Assembly: GCA_947069175.1 (NCBI GenBank)
Contig: CAMTDV010000007.1
Coordinates: 53,830,083-53,894,082 of the forward strand
Direction of reading: 5' to 3'
Length of the DNA: 64,000 nt
From: Scalesia atractyloides
Taxonomy: Eukaryota; Streptophyta; Magnoliopsida; Asterales; Asteraceae
Shown: positions 41,248 to 52,583 of the stretch, piece by piece
How positions within the stretch are numbered: the stretch's first letter is position 1
How the letters are laid out: every line of letters starts with the position of its first letter
Notes under the pieces: model-generated
Databases searched by the model: none
What the model was told of the DNA's origin: nothing
Seen by the model: only the letters and a program-made list of their open reading frames with translations
Made by a program: the position numbers and the translations under genes

Positions 41248-43162
41248 GGAATAAAGCTCTTAACAAAGTCTGATGCACACTTGATCTTGTTGGTGCATCA
41301 AACATTTTATGACGATGTATCAATATAAAGAGTAAGGGTGAAGACATTTTGATCGTTGTATGGTTAATGACAATGTAACAATTTACATTGTTATAGTGAA
41401 TTTTGACTCACATGTTTATGACATTGTTTAGAAATATTTACAATGATGTGTCCAGTTTTTTTTTGTTTGATGCACTATTGTAATGTGTTATGGAGTATAA
41501 GATGTAACGACCTTATTAGAATACTGCATGAAACTTTGTAAAATTTTGATTTACTATGATGACATGTTTGGATTTAGTATTACAACTATTCATCCAACTT
41601 TACAAAATTTGATTCGCCTTTTTAATGAGTTTTGGGACTTATCTATATAAAGTTTTCTCAAACATATTATAACTGTGTATCCAACTTTATATGTTAGAAG
41701 TAGTGTTGTAATGAATTTAACGCACAAGTATATAATATGTGTTAAACTCGTTACATTAGTATTTCTAGTAAACGATGCGATTACCTTCAAATAAACACAA
41801 TAAAACTAGCGTTACGATGTTTAGAAATTTTATATAAATAACTCTTTCTAAACCGATACGTGTTAAAAATTTGGTTTCCTTTAATTATATAACCCGATGG
41901 TTGAAAACATAATTTTCAAAACAAAATACACCTTATTATGAATCTCATCTATAGGCATACATTTAATCATTATAAAAAGACACGTATCGATGCCCTGGTA
42001 ATTCTTAAAAGAATATATATTTAATCCCTCTTGTTCGTGTGTTTCATACTCATAGCAACGAATATTGTATTATTATATCGATATTATGCTATCAAGAATA
42101 TCGTTAAGCAAAGAAATGGTATTTAATTAGTAGCATTTAATGATAGGAAAGAGAATAATAAGGGTATCCTTTATCAATGTGGTGGAAATTTAAGTGAAAC
42201 TCATCATAACATTTGACTATTTTCCTATAGGCATTGTCATCGCGACAAAAGTAAAGAATTATATATAATATAATACTTAAAAAAGATATTGACAAACGGT
42301 AGTTTTATTATTATTTTTTAGTTTTCATTTTTCCTCGTGAAACTATATAATATAAGTTTTAACCCGTTTAATTTTTACTATTTTAGTTTTTTATAATAAT
42401 TTGTGTTCATCAGCATTTATAAAATATTAAATACGTAAGTGTGTTTGGTTTTGTTTTTTAGACATTTAGGTATAACTTTTGTTGAAAACGAGATTGTGTT
42501 CAAAATAAATTCTTTTTTATTGTAGACTATATGAAGTGTTGTATTTGAGATACATTCTTTTTTGTATTATAGACCATATGAAGTGTTGTGTAGGCTATAC
42601 AGGTTTCGGTATTTGTTATCATAGTTTCCAATTAATGTAAAACACAATATTATTTTCTTGGTTACATGATTTTATTTTTTATTACATGACTTTTTTTGTT
42701 ACATTAGACAACTTTTGTGTCATAAAGCTTTGTAAACAAGTTTTCTTTTTTATCGTAGAGTAGTGTTTGGAATTATATATTTCTTTTTGTCTTAAAGTAC
42801 GATTGCTTATACCGTACCGATAATGAAATAAACTGGCCCGATCCCTGACTGAATAACGTTGGTACTAATACCGGTATTCTTTTTTTTTTCAATTGATATA
42901 AAACACGCATGGATCACTAATCTTTGCCATGTCATGCCTTTGTTTTTCTTGATTTTGACCTTTGGTTGCTATAACAAGTGTTGGTTACAATGATACGAAT
43001 CGATATTGGCCAAATTACCGGTCATATAGTGTTGATGAATCCACACTAATTATGATTAAATATCAAATGTAAAACTAGGATATAAAACACGCTAACTACG
43101 GTGTATGTGTTATAATTGTAAGAAACTCAATTTCGATAATATGTGCATTAATATTAACCCAA
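41248..43162. other. AT-rich DNA with no recognised feature
   Basis: I see no coding motif, LTR end or paired termini. A 21-bp word near TGTAGACTATATGAAGTGTTG is duplicated at about 42520 and 42580. It is probably decayed repeat DNA. Confidence 0.5.
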
Positions 43163-43477
43163 TTAAAAAAGTTTAAGCATTGATTGACAATTTGTGATTG
43201 GATATGTACAATTATTCGGAAGTTTAGCACCTTTGCCAAAAACACATGATTGACAAAGTGGATTGTTCGTTTTACTAAAATCAATAAAAGAACTAGACTT
43301 TAACGAATGCAATAAAGAGTTGCCTGGGTGCCCAAGGCGTTGATGCCAACGGTCTTGAGTAACAGCAGCTAAAGCAGTAGGTTTGGAGAGAGGCGTGATG
43401 AAGTTGGTGGTCAGAGGGTAGAGGTCTCCCGAGCTATTGCATCGTAGGATAGGTTCCTTGGTCTTGAGATCCTTCAC
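43163..43477 (-). pseudogene. Copia GAG-pre-integrase domain
   Basis: 104 codons with RWHQRLGHPGNSLLHSLKSS and the zinc-binding CQSC...GKGAKLP segment typical of the start of copia integrase. It ends without the catalytic core. Confidence 0.85.
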
Positions 43478-43587
43478 AAGAAAACCAAACGGGTCAAATT
43501 CAATTGAAAGTAAATTGTATGTCGTTAGGCGACGGACAGAGATGAGGTTTTTGATAAGGTTAGGAGCATAAAGGATATTGTTTAGTT

Positions 43588-43833
43588 TTAAAGGCGGAAA
43601 AGGTGGTGGTATGTTTTATTGCCTTGTCCAATTACGGGAATGGTTGTGCAATTGCCAACAATTATTTGCTTATTAGTGAAAGAATTAAAAATAGACGAGA
43701 AATTCATACCTGGTTGCTCCATGTGGCCAGAGGCGCCGGTGTCCATGTAACCAACTGGATCAGAGGGTTGACTCATAGAGTGAGTATAGAGCGCCTGTGC
43801 AATGTCGGTCGGCGTCGGGCTGTAAGTAGCCAT
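43588..43833 (-). pseudogene. Copia aspartic protease
   Basis: 81 codons. The active-site motif GYMDTGASGHM is intact and IIVGNCTTIPVIGQGN follows, the usual flap region of copia protease. The frame overlaps the end of the upstream gag frame, so a frameshift separates them. Confidence 0.8.
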
Positions 43834-44824
43834 GTGGTCCTGTGCAGGCCGTGGGCCCAGAATGCCCTGTGAACCATTCGGCCGAGGGGTTGATGGGTAA
43901 GGGCAGGGTGGTGTTTGGTTGGAATGAGGGTTGTATGTATTGTTGAGAAGAGAGGCCCATTGGGTAATGGCCCAATTGTTGGGAAATATTATGTAGGGGT
44001 GTTAGGATTGGGCCTAATAACTGGGCTGCCCCTGGAATGGTTCGACTGAGAAGATGATGAACGGCCTCGGCCGCGGGTAGTGTCGGATGTGGTTTGAGAG
44101 GAGGTGGTTTGGGATTAGCTGATGGGGAACAGGTTTGCCTTTGGACGTGCAGAGCGGTTGCGGATTGGTGGGCAGAGTGGAGGGCTTGGTTAGCTTTTGT
44201 AGTTTCATTTATGCACAACTGTGAACGGACCTCAATGAACGGGTAAAGGTTTGGTGTTCTGGAGTATGGTGCCTACGGTTTCGTATTGTTCGGTGAGACC
44301 GGATATGGTTTGCAAAACGAGATCTTGTTCGTCAACCGGGGCATCAACGTTATTCAATTGATCGGCCAAAACCTTAATCTCTAGACAATATTCATGCATG
44401 GATGAAAAATTTTCAAGACGAGTGTTTGCGAATTTCTGTTTGAGAAAGAGGGCTCGGGTGGCTTTATTGTCTAGGAAGAGATTCTCGATGGCTTTCCAAG
44501 CATCATATGCGTTGGTGCTCTTTTTGATAATAGTTTTTAGAGGACATGTAGAGATTGTGCCATAGATCCATTGGAGAACTATGGCATCAAGGCGTTCCCA
44601 CGAGTCGGCAGGGGGGAGGCCGATTGCTTTTCCTTATCGGTAGATGAGGAAACAATGGGTGAGAAACGAGGCTCAAGGTGGTCAGCCACTAGAAACGCCG
44701 TACAATGGATTCGAAATAGTTCCGACCATGTGTTATAATCGACGGCTTCATTGTCTAAGGTGATGGGGACGAAGGTTCGGATGTTGGAAACGGTAACAGC
44801 AGGGTGCAACTTGTGATCAGCCAT
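43834..44824 (-). pseudogene. Copia gag, frameshifted
   Basis: The minus-strand ATG at 44824 starts MADHKLHPAVTVSNIRTFVP, then LDNEAVDYNTWSELFRIHC, which fits the copia gag (UBN2/DUF4219-like) pattern. A break at about 44579 is followed by a region of similar sequence in other frames. A P/Q/H-rich tail is open at 44218-43834, where a zinc knuckle would be expected; none is visible. Confidence 0.7.
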
Positions 44825-44904
44825 TGAAAGAAAAAAAAATTGGGGGCGGTGGCAAGGGTTTGGAGGTGGCATGAGGGATATGTAGGATCTTTAGGGTGAT
44901 ACCA

Positions 44905-45108
44905 TGTAGAATTGTGATAAATTCTTTGCCTCTTTCATTCATAATATGATCAATATATAATGGTACAAGAGATCTTCTAATTTTAGAGATACTTGATTCA
45001 ATAAACACTAATTACAATACTATAAATACAGACATAGTTAGAGGCCTATTACAAATATTTTTCAAATGTCGTTTCTCATCTCAATTCATCAATACAACAC
45101 AACCCACA
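44905..45108 (-). repeat. Candidate 5' LTR of the copia fragment
   Basis: 204 bp; the minus strand starts TGTGGGTTGTGTTG and ends CAATTCTACA, then TGGTATCA. The short length and TG...CA ends suit copia. There is no second copy for comparison. Confidence 0.5.
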
Positions 45109-45654
45109 TAAAAAGCAACTTGTTCTAATTAGAAATGGGTAGTTATAAATCATTCTTCAGATAACATCCCAAAAATACTAAACAATATTTCATGCATTAA
45201 GATGCATAATTACTAACTTTTAATAAACCAACCAAAATGACTAGTTGTTTAGTTTGCATATAAATATGTAACAAGTGAATACTAAATTTGTTTGGGTGCC
45301 GTTAGAAAAAAAGTAAAATATGTGAGAGACATCCACATTTCAATTTCAATTTAATTTTAGAGTAAATTACTTGAATAGTATTTGTGGTTTACTATTTTTT
45401 CATTTTTAGTCTCTAAATTTTTATAATTATATGTATGTTTTCTATGGTTTGATTGTTCGTTACTTGGATAGTCCCCGAGCGATGGTCGTTAGTTTGCTTA
45501 GTTAAATCTATGTAAAATGACAAAAATACCTCTTAGAAAAACAATTTTCCGTTTTAAGTGGGGCCCACTTTTTTAGTTAAAAAAATTCAAAAAGAGCTTA
45601 TGGGTTTTGTCTTTTGAGTTATAAAAAGGAGTTGAAAAACAGTTGGCTATGAAA

Positions 45655-45810
45655 CAGGGGCGGACCTACCTTATTGGTAGGGGTAGCCTCCGTTATCCCT
45701 TGGCGCTCCGACGGCAGTGTAAATTTTTGAAAAAATTGACATTTTTATGATTTCGTTACCCTTTTTTTATAAAACGTTACCACTACGAAGATTTTCTAGA
45801 TCCGCCACTG
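45655..45810. mobile_element. hAT-type MITE, 156 bp, with 8-bp TSD
   Basis: Terminal inverted repeats CAGGGGCGGA and TCCGCCACTG (one mismatch) are flanked by perfect 8-bp duplications CTATGAAA (45647-45654, 45811-45818). An 8-bp duplication and CAGNGGCGGA ends indicate the hAT superfamily. It is too short to code. The larger hAT copy at 59908-61006 has similar ends. Confidence 0.9.
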
Positions 45811-46952
45811 CTATGAAACTGATCGGATTTGTCTTCAATTTTGTTTGGTAAGAATGGGTTTATAGTTGATATTTAACCCGTTTAAACACTGAAAAATTAA
45901 TTTCACCCAAGAATAGATTAACTTGATCTGCGAACTCATATTTATCTTTTCTTAAGTTCTATAATCAGCTAATGTCATATATATGCTTAAAAACTTATTA
46001 CAATGGTTAAATTTTAAAATAATACAATTCAGGGGTATGCAGCTGAAGATGGAATTGTTGCAGGTAACCATTGTGTGTATTAATTATAAAGATTGGTAAA
46101 TGTGTATATTATTTATTTATGCAGAAAATTTAGCCGAAGATTGGTTGTCGGAGAAACGAGATTTGCCTGAGAAAATAGGTAGGGGGTGCTGGAGGTGGTT
46201 ATGGTTGTGTCAAGTCTTATGTTTAAATAAAAAAAGATGGGCCCACTTGAATAATTAAATAAGGACCAAGATATTCGCATATGCATTCTTATTTTCATAC
46301 CCTTTGAAGCGTCGTGCTTTGGTAAAAGGAGATGTGACCTTGATGCAATTTGATACGAGATTTGATTTGGTACGATGTACGTACAAACTGATTTTACATG
46401 TATATATGTACTTATGCGGTTGATCTTTTATTTACACGATGTTTGTCTGGATTGTTTACGCTTATTTCATACGTCTCTTTAATAACTTATGGTACGGTGT
46501 TTTTATTAAACATATTCGTGTAATTTAACAAAAGAAAATCGGTTAACATTTATAAAAACAATGGTATAATGAAACGTATCATATAAATGACTATTATAAA
46601 TCAACTATAATCGGGCTTATATTTATAAAAGCAATCGCAATACGCATGAACCATCAATACCTTATCTCCAACCATTAGAAACCTGCCAACTTCCAGAAGC
46701 GGTACACTCACGTTAAACGACTGCTATAAATCAACTTTAAATTATATATATTTTATAAAAATAAAACTCAAATATACAACTTTTCAAAAAAAAAACACAA
46801 CCAAATACAACCAAACAACAAACCAACACCCCACTTTTTCCACCAAAAAAAAAACCACCTATGCGCTGCCTTTTATCCAAAGTGCAACGCATAGGTGTGT
46901 CTGAAAAGCCAACTGGGATTTGTGAATAGCCAAAGCCTTAAACAATTAATGG

Positions 46953-48165
46953 TGTCACAGCCCCTGACCCTACCCTGAACGAGAGCCCTGAGCAGATACA
47001 AGTGGTACCGGTGTTTATTAATTATCGCAGCGGAGTTTTCATCAAAACCGGGTGTTAAGAAAGATATCAGAGTTTTCAAAACACCGTAGTTTTCATTTCA
47101 TAAACTGTGTGATGAAACCCATATTTACATAAATGTTTTTCACAAGGATAAACCCTTGATTACAAAACACGTTTTATTAAGTTTTATATAGCAACTTATT
47201 TAAGTTGGAGTGATTCATAGCATTTTCCTTCTCTTCACAGTAAATCACCTGAAATACGTTTTAAAAACATTTGATCAGCAAAAGATACTGCTGAGTTCAT
47301 TCAATTTATAAAAGACACAGTATTGTAATCACAACATTAAGAGTTTTTATATTTGTTTATATCTCTTAATTACCCACAAGTACTTGTCACTCGCCCATTT
47401 TTGTGACTGTGGTCATATTACAATTGGCTAACCCTTTGTCCAATAATAAGGCTTATCAAGTAATGTATACAAAATGCCACATACCGGCTATAATTTCACA
47501 ATATAAAGACTTAATCACTATAAATACAACTTGGAAAACATTTAGGGTTTTGAAAGCATTTGATAAAAGAGAATAACTCACTTTGCAGATTTAGGGTTTT
47601 AAGTAATAGCCTTCTGTTCTAAGCCATGGGTTCTTAATTAAACACACAATGCAACAAGTATTAGTGTATTAACCCAATTCAAACTTTAACGATAATCACG
47701 AGATCAAAACCTCAACGTAGATGACAAAGTATAGACTTATTCAGCCAGCACTTAAACATCCATTGAATTGTTTATAGATTGATCGGACAACGTACCAGTG
47801 ATTAGGGTTAACACGCTTTCTACGGAGCAGCGTTTCGGAATTTAGGGGTTTGGGTATTCAGACAATAGAACGAGAGAGAAAGAACGTCGATTTTTCGATC
47901 GAACAGGTGCACCGAGACTTCTCCCACGACTGCCTTTATATAGCCCACCTGGGTTTCTATCGCGCATCGCGGGAGAATCAAATGTCTCTCCCGTGTGGCC
48001 GACAAAGCCTATTAGGGCTAGGTAAGCCTCGTCAACCACATAGGCTTGCCACGTGTTGCGAAACAATGCCACGTGGTATGGTACTCTCCCACGCGTCCCG
48101 ATAGAATCAGGGATTCTCTTGCATGGCGCCAGGGAGGTCCAATATTTATTTTTATAGTTGTTACA
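46953..48165 (-). repeat. Solo LTR F, minus orientation
   Basis: 1213 bp; the minus strand starts TGTAACAACT at 48165 and ends GGGGCTGTGACA at 46953. The flanks are AATGG and GATGG (4 of 5 match), and neither a primer-binding site nor a purine tract adjoins. A minus-strand TATA box, TATATAAAG, lies at 47942-47934. Upstream lie two CACGTG cores (48050, 48070) and a CG-rich imperfect palindrome. Open frames at 47842-48276 are chance. Confidence 0.65.
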
Positions 48166-48375
48166 GATGGCATGGGCATTTTTGTCATTATACATATACT
48201 TAACTAAAAAATCTAACAACCATCCATTATGGGGATAATCCGAGTAACAATCGAGCAAATCACAGGAAACATACATATAATTTTAGAAAGTTGAGTACTA
48301 AAGGTGAAAAAATGGCAAACAACAGGGATCATTCAGGAAATTCTTAATTTTATATTAGTATTCACAAACATCCAC

Positions 48376-48475
48376 TTGGAATAGTCTAGTGATATTGGTG
48401 AGTTGGATAGAGTTTATGATAATAGAAGGTCATGGATTCAATCCCAATATGATATAAATTTAGCCATTGAAAAAA
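48376..48475 (+). repeat. Possible tRNA-derived SINE fragment
   Basis: TAGTCTAGTGATATTGG resembles a Pol III A box, and GGATTCAATCC about 45 bp later resembles a B box; the stretch ends in A-rich DNA. This arrangement is typical of plant SINE heads. Confidence is low because no second copy is in view. Confidence 0.35.
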
Positions 48476-49602
48476 ACATAGTTTAAAAAAAATAAAATTA
48501 AATCGAGTCCTAAATTAAAATAGGCAACTAGCAACAACACACTTGCATTTTGTTAAAACAAAAGAAAAAAATGCAATAAAAATTAATTATGATAAGAATA
48601 CCAGCTGTTTTTTAAAACTTCATTAGGGTATGAATATGGTACTTATATAAAGACTACGTAAAAAATAACTTAACGTATAAAAAATTTGAGTGAAGTGTGT
48701 GTCTCTAATTTACTTTATTAAATTTTGGATGTTGTAGTATAAATTGGTAAATAAAAAAAGAAATAGCTTTACTAAAATTTAGGGATTGTATCAAAATTTC
48801 TTAGAATCAGGGATAAATATATGTATTTAAATTTAAGGATCGTATGATAAGTTTAGTTGCGCTAAACAAATCATATCATAAACTTTATTAGATATAAAAT
48901 TAAAATTCTAATGTGACCGAAAGAATATCTATACATAGACATTACATCTTTATAATTAGTTTGAATCTTTTGGGAAATGTTAAGTGTAGGTTTAATAAAC
49001 AATCATTTAAAAAATGTACAAATAAAAAAAAAACTCAAGAAGACGCAAAAAGTGGAAAGGAAAAGAATAAAAAGATACATAAAGAGGGGTGACCTGGAGG
49101 GGACTTTGTATAGATATATTTTATGCTATGTTCATGCAATAATTTATATTCGTATAGACACAGAATAGCAGAAGCAAACACGTTATACGTATTAATGGAC
49201 GCATAATTTATTATTTGTATCAGTAAACCTTATGTTTTTCATATTTCTATATTTTAAAGTTAAAACTAAAATTACATAGAGGCAAAAAGAATAATATTTA
49301 TCTAGTAATTTAGCATAAGAAGTTTATTATAAAATACATGATTTGAACATTTTTCAGATCTTCAAAATATTGTTCTCGATGTTTAGTTATGCACTTACTG
49401 TACCAAAAGAAAAAGAAAAGCCCAAGAACTATAGTCATATTGGGCCCAAAACATGTTTAGTTTATTAGTTTTTTTATTGAATTTAAGTTTATAAATTAGT
49501 TAAATAAGTAAAAATGAACCAAATACTTAAAAGAAAAATCAATAAACAATTTACATTATTTTTTAAATCAAATAAAATTCACATAATATTCACGAATATA
49601 TA

Positions 49603-50470
49603 CAGGGTGGGGTTCATGATTGAACGATGATGTATTTGTAAACAAAATGAATTATCCTGACCATTGATTTTGTAAATCTAAATTTTTTCTTTATTAGCAA
49701 GATTGTAGATATCTTTTGTAAGTTACATGTATTTTAATAAACACAAGTGTATAATTATATTTTTCACTCTCAGTTTCAATTAATTGATTTTTTCTCTCTC
49801 CTGATTTATATTTTTTTTTCTCTCACAAATTACCTAACTTAATATTTGATAATTTAAAAAATACAAAAATTATCAAATATTTTACCATCTGGAACACGAT
49901 TAAAAAAATTAATTACATTCTCTATGCATATATGTATTAGATCAATGTTTGATGAAAAGATGCATAATGGAAACAAGATGTAATAATACACAGGTGTATA
50001 AGTCTGGTAAATACCGACCTGTATACACTATGTACTTGAATAACACATACGTCTGCTATATACTGACCTGTATACACATATGTACTTGAATAATACACAA
50101 GTGTATAAATCTGGTTTATACCAACCTGTGGGAAAAAGATGTAATAATACACAAGTGTATCAATCTTGTATATACTGATATGCATACACATATGTTAAAA
50201 ACAGAATTTAGTTAGATTTAATATTAATTTTAAAAAGAACATAAGAGTTTATTTAAAAAAACATTAGCCTTTCAATCTCCTATAATTAAAATAATGTAGA
50301 AAGAATTAAAAATGAAGAGAGACAAGAAAGAGGGAGAGAGAAAGTTAAGATGAGAAAACTAAGGAATTTTAATTAAAAATACTTGGTTAATGTCAATCTT
50401 ACCCTTTTAATCTAAAAAATATCAAGGGCTAAGATTAGTTCACTGAGTTCATTCTCAAGAAGTTGTTCAC
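49603..50470. mobile_element. Foldback/MITE-like element 7 with a tandem repeat of about 70 bp
   Basis: It starts near TATATACAGGGTGGGGTTCA; AATGAATTATCCTGACCATTGAT near 49655 pairs imperfectly with ATCAAGGGCTAAGATTAGTTC near 50421. At 49983-50200 a unit of about 70 bp with AATACACAAGTGTATAA and CTGTATACACATATGTACTT is repeated three to four times. There is no true ORF. It resembles elements 1 and 5 in word content. Confidence 0.5.
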
Positions 50471-50509
50471 AAATGAGTTTTTGGACTTAGGCATGAGTTT
50501 TTGGGTTAA

Positions 50510-50805
50510 CAAATATGCATGATGTTTTGGACTTGGGCATGAGCTTTTGGGTTGTTTTGACAAGTAAAGCACAAACATAACAATTTAAAACACAACGTAA
50601 TGTATTATAGGAATGAAATTTAAAAAAAAAAACTAAAACATACTTCTTAACACTTGAAACACCCTACTTAACATTCTTGGCATTATGTATTAAGTTCTAA
50701 GCCTAGAATTTATTGCATTGTGTCTTCAATTGTTGTGTTTGGTGTTTTTCTTAACAAAACAACCCAATACATCATGCCTAAGTCCAAAATATGATGCATG
50801 CATAT
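50510..50805. mobile_element. Foldback element 8 (about 300 bp)
   Basis: The arm at about 50516-50563 (GTTTTGGACTTGGGCATGAG, GGGTTGTTTTG) pairs with 50752-50800 (CAAAACAACCC, CATGCCTAAGTCCAAAA) over about 45 bp at roughly 85% identity by eye. A partial third copy of the arm lies at 50480-50500. Confidence 0.6.
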
Positions 50806-50862
50806 CAATTCTTATGCTTTCCCACACTTCGTACGAAAAATGTCATTTTTACAGAAACCTAA

Positions 50863-50900
<38 letters not shown>

Positions 50901-50903
<3 letters not shown>

Positions 50904-52560
50904 GAAACGAGATCAGGAGAAAACGAATGAAAGTGTGAAAACGGTGAGAACGGATGCTGGTCGAACACGTGGCAGGGGGCTCTAAATGATATGCAGGGCA
51001 CAATTGTCCTTGTCCAGGTTACACTCAATAAATGGCGTTATATGCAACAGATATAGTGTTTTGTTCTTTATACTTGTTTCAATGGCGTTTTTTTTTTCAA
51101 AGTAATATTTGAAAATGGCGTTTATGTTTTAATGACCTTCTTCATATATCACTTTTGGTGCATAACATGTGATTTGAAAGGTACATAACAAACCATAGAA
51201 GATTGCATGCACATATAAACGTCAAAGAAAAAGAACACTTATCAGTAAATAAAATAGGTGAGGATAAACTCAATAAGATTTTACTCAATAAGATGGACAA
51301 AATTTTAATCTCCAAGAAATTTGTTCAACACATTGAGTGAAACTTTATTGAGAACAAAATTGAATCTCCAAGAAACGACGTTTGCCATGTGTGGTTTTTG
51401 AACTTTCTAGCGTTTTAAATTGAATGATATTTAGTAAATGATGGCGTTTATTTACATAAGATGTTTTTGGCGCGTAGTTTAGGCGAGAATATATTGTAAA
51501 AAAATGTTAGTAATAAAGTTTCTATCGTTTCAGTTACCGTTTGTAGTTAATGTTTGTTCAACTTTATCTGTTAAAGTTGTAAGGCGTCCCATTATTAAGT
51601 TTGGCGTTTAGATAAAGATGGCAAAATACAACTAATTAACATTTTGTAAGGCAATATAATGTTATTGTGTTTTGAAACACTGTAGGAACACAATACGCTG
51701 TTTGGTCATTATGTTTTGAACTGTGTAGTCTTCCTGTTCCCCGTTGTCCCATACAACAGTCACAAACTCAGTGTCTTCATTAAAATTCCAAGTTTGGATG
51801 ATTGGGTCGACAATTCGATTTGCATTGTTGGGTCAAAATTTTCTGGTTAATCTTCGTGTAACCAACCCTCTGTGTTTTTTCACAGAGGTTATCAATAGAA
51901 ACGTCAAGGGCATGGACCTCCCTCTGAACTTGTTCGTCCAAGTTCAGTATGGCGTTAACTGATTTTACAAAGATTCTTCTTCTGTTATCAAAGACGATTA
52001 TGAATTTTTTTAGAGATAAACCGAATTTCCAATAAATGACGCTTGCCATTGGTGTTTTTTAAAATTTTTGGCGTTTTGAATTGAATGGTATTTAATAAAA
52101 TATGGCGTTTGCTTTTGGTGTGATCAATGGAAGGGTCTATGACGTTTATATAAGATGTTTTTGGCGCGTATTTAGGTGGGAATTTTTTTATAATAAATGT
52201 TAGTAATAAAGTTTCTGTTGTTTCAGTTACTTCAGTTAAAGCCGTGACACGTTTCATCATCAACATTGGCGTTTTGTATGAATGGCGTTTTAGATAAAGA
52301 TGGCGTTTCATCTGAAAGGGATTATGTGTATGAATCGTAGTTTAAGGTGGGATTTTTAATGGCGTTTTACTTATGAGTTGGCGTTTTGTATTAGAGCAAT
52401 AAAAAGATCCTTTTACCCTTAATGAAGCGCGTCCATGTAATAAAGTTGATGTTATTTAGGAAAACGGCACCGGACCAATCTAATCCATAGATTGTTTTGA
52501 TCCAAAGGACGAGGGGCGTTATCACCGTTTTCACACTTATAGGCGTTTTCCCTAAATGCT
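50901..52560. mobile_element. Foldback/MITE-like element 9 with GGCGTTT-rich interior
   Basis: It is flanked by (TA)n at 50867-50900 and 52563-52583. GTGTGAAAACGGTGA (50933-50947) has its perfect reverse complement at 52522-52536, within longer imperfect arms. The interior has a direct repeat (about 51393-51540 and 52047-52240) and about fifteen GGCGTTT words. There is no convincing protein. Confidence 0.6.
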
Positions 52561-52583
52561 GCCCATATATATATATATATATA

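Larger units (their letters stand above)
43163..45108 (-). mobile_element. 3'-truncated Ty1/copia retrotransposon
   Basis: On the minus strand: a candidate LTR (45108-44905), a short initiator-Met-like primer-binding match TGGTATCA (44904-44897), gag from the ATG at 44824, protease, and a GAG-pre-integrase domain, then loss of similarity at about 43163. Integrase, RT and RNase H are gone, and there is no 3' LTR in view. Confidence 0.75.

Noticed and set aside
47842..48276. A 144-codon minus-strand gene
   Set aside because: It lies across the promoter part of solo LTR F and its flank, with overlapping open frames on both strands and no domain.
51744..52049. Host gene fragment in foldback element 9
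   Set aside because: Both strands are open over the same stretch, and neither translation shows a domain I recognise.
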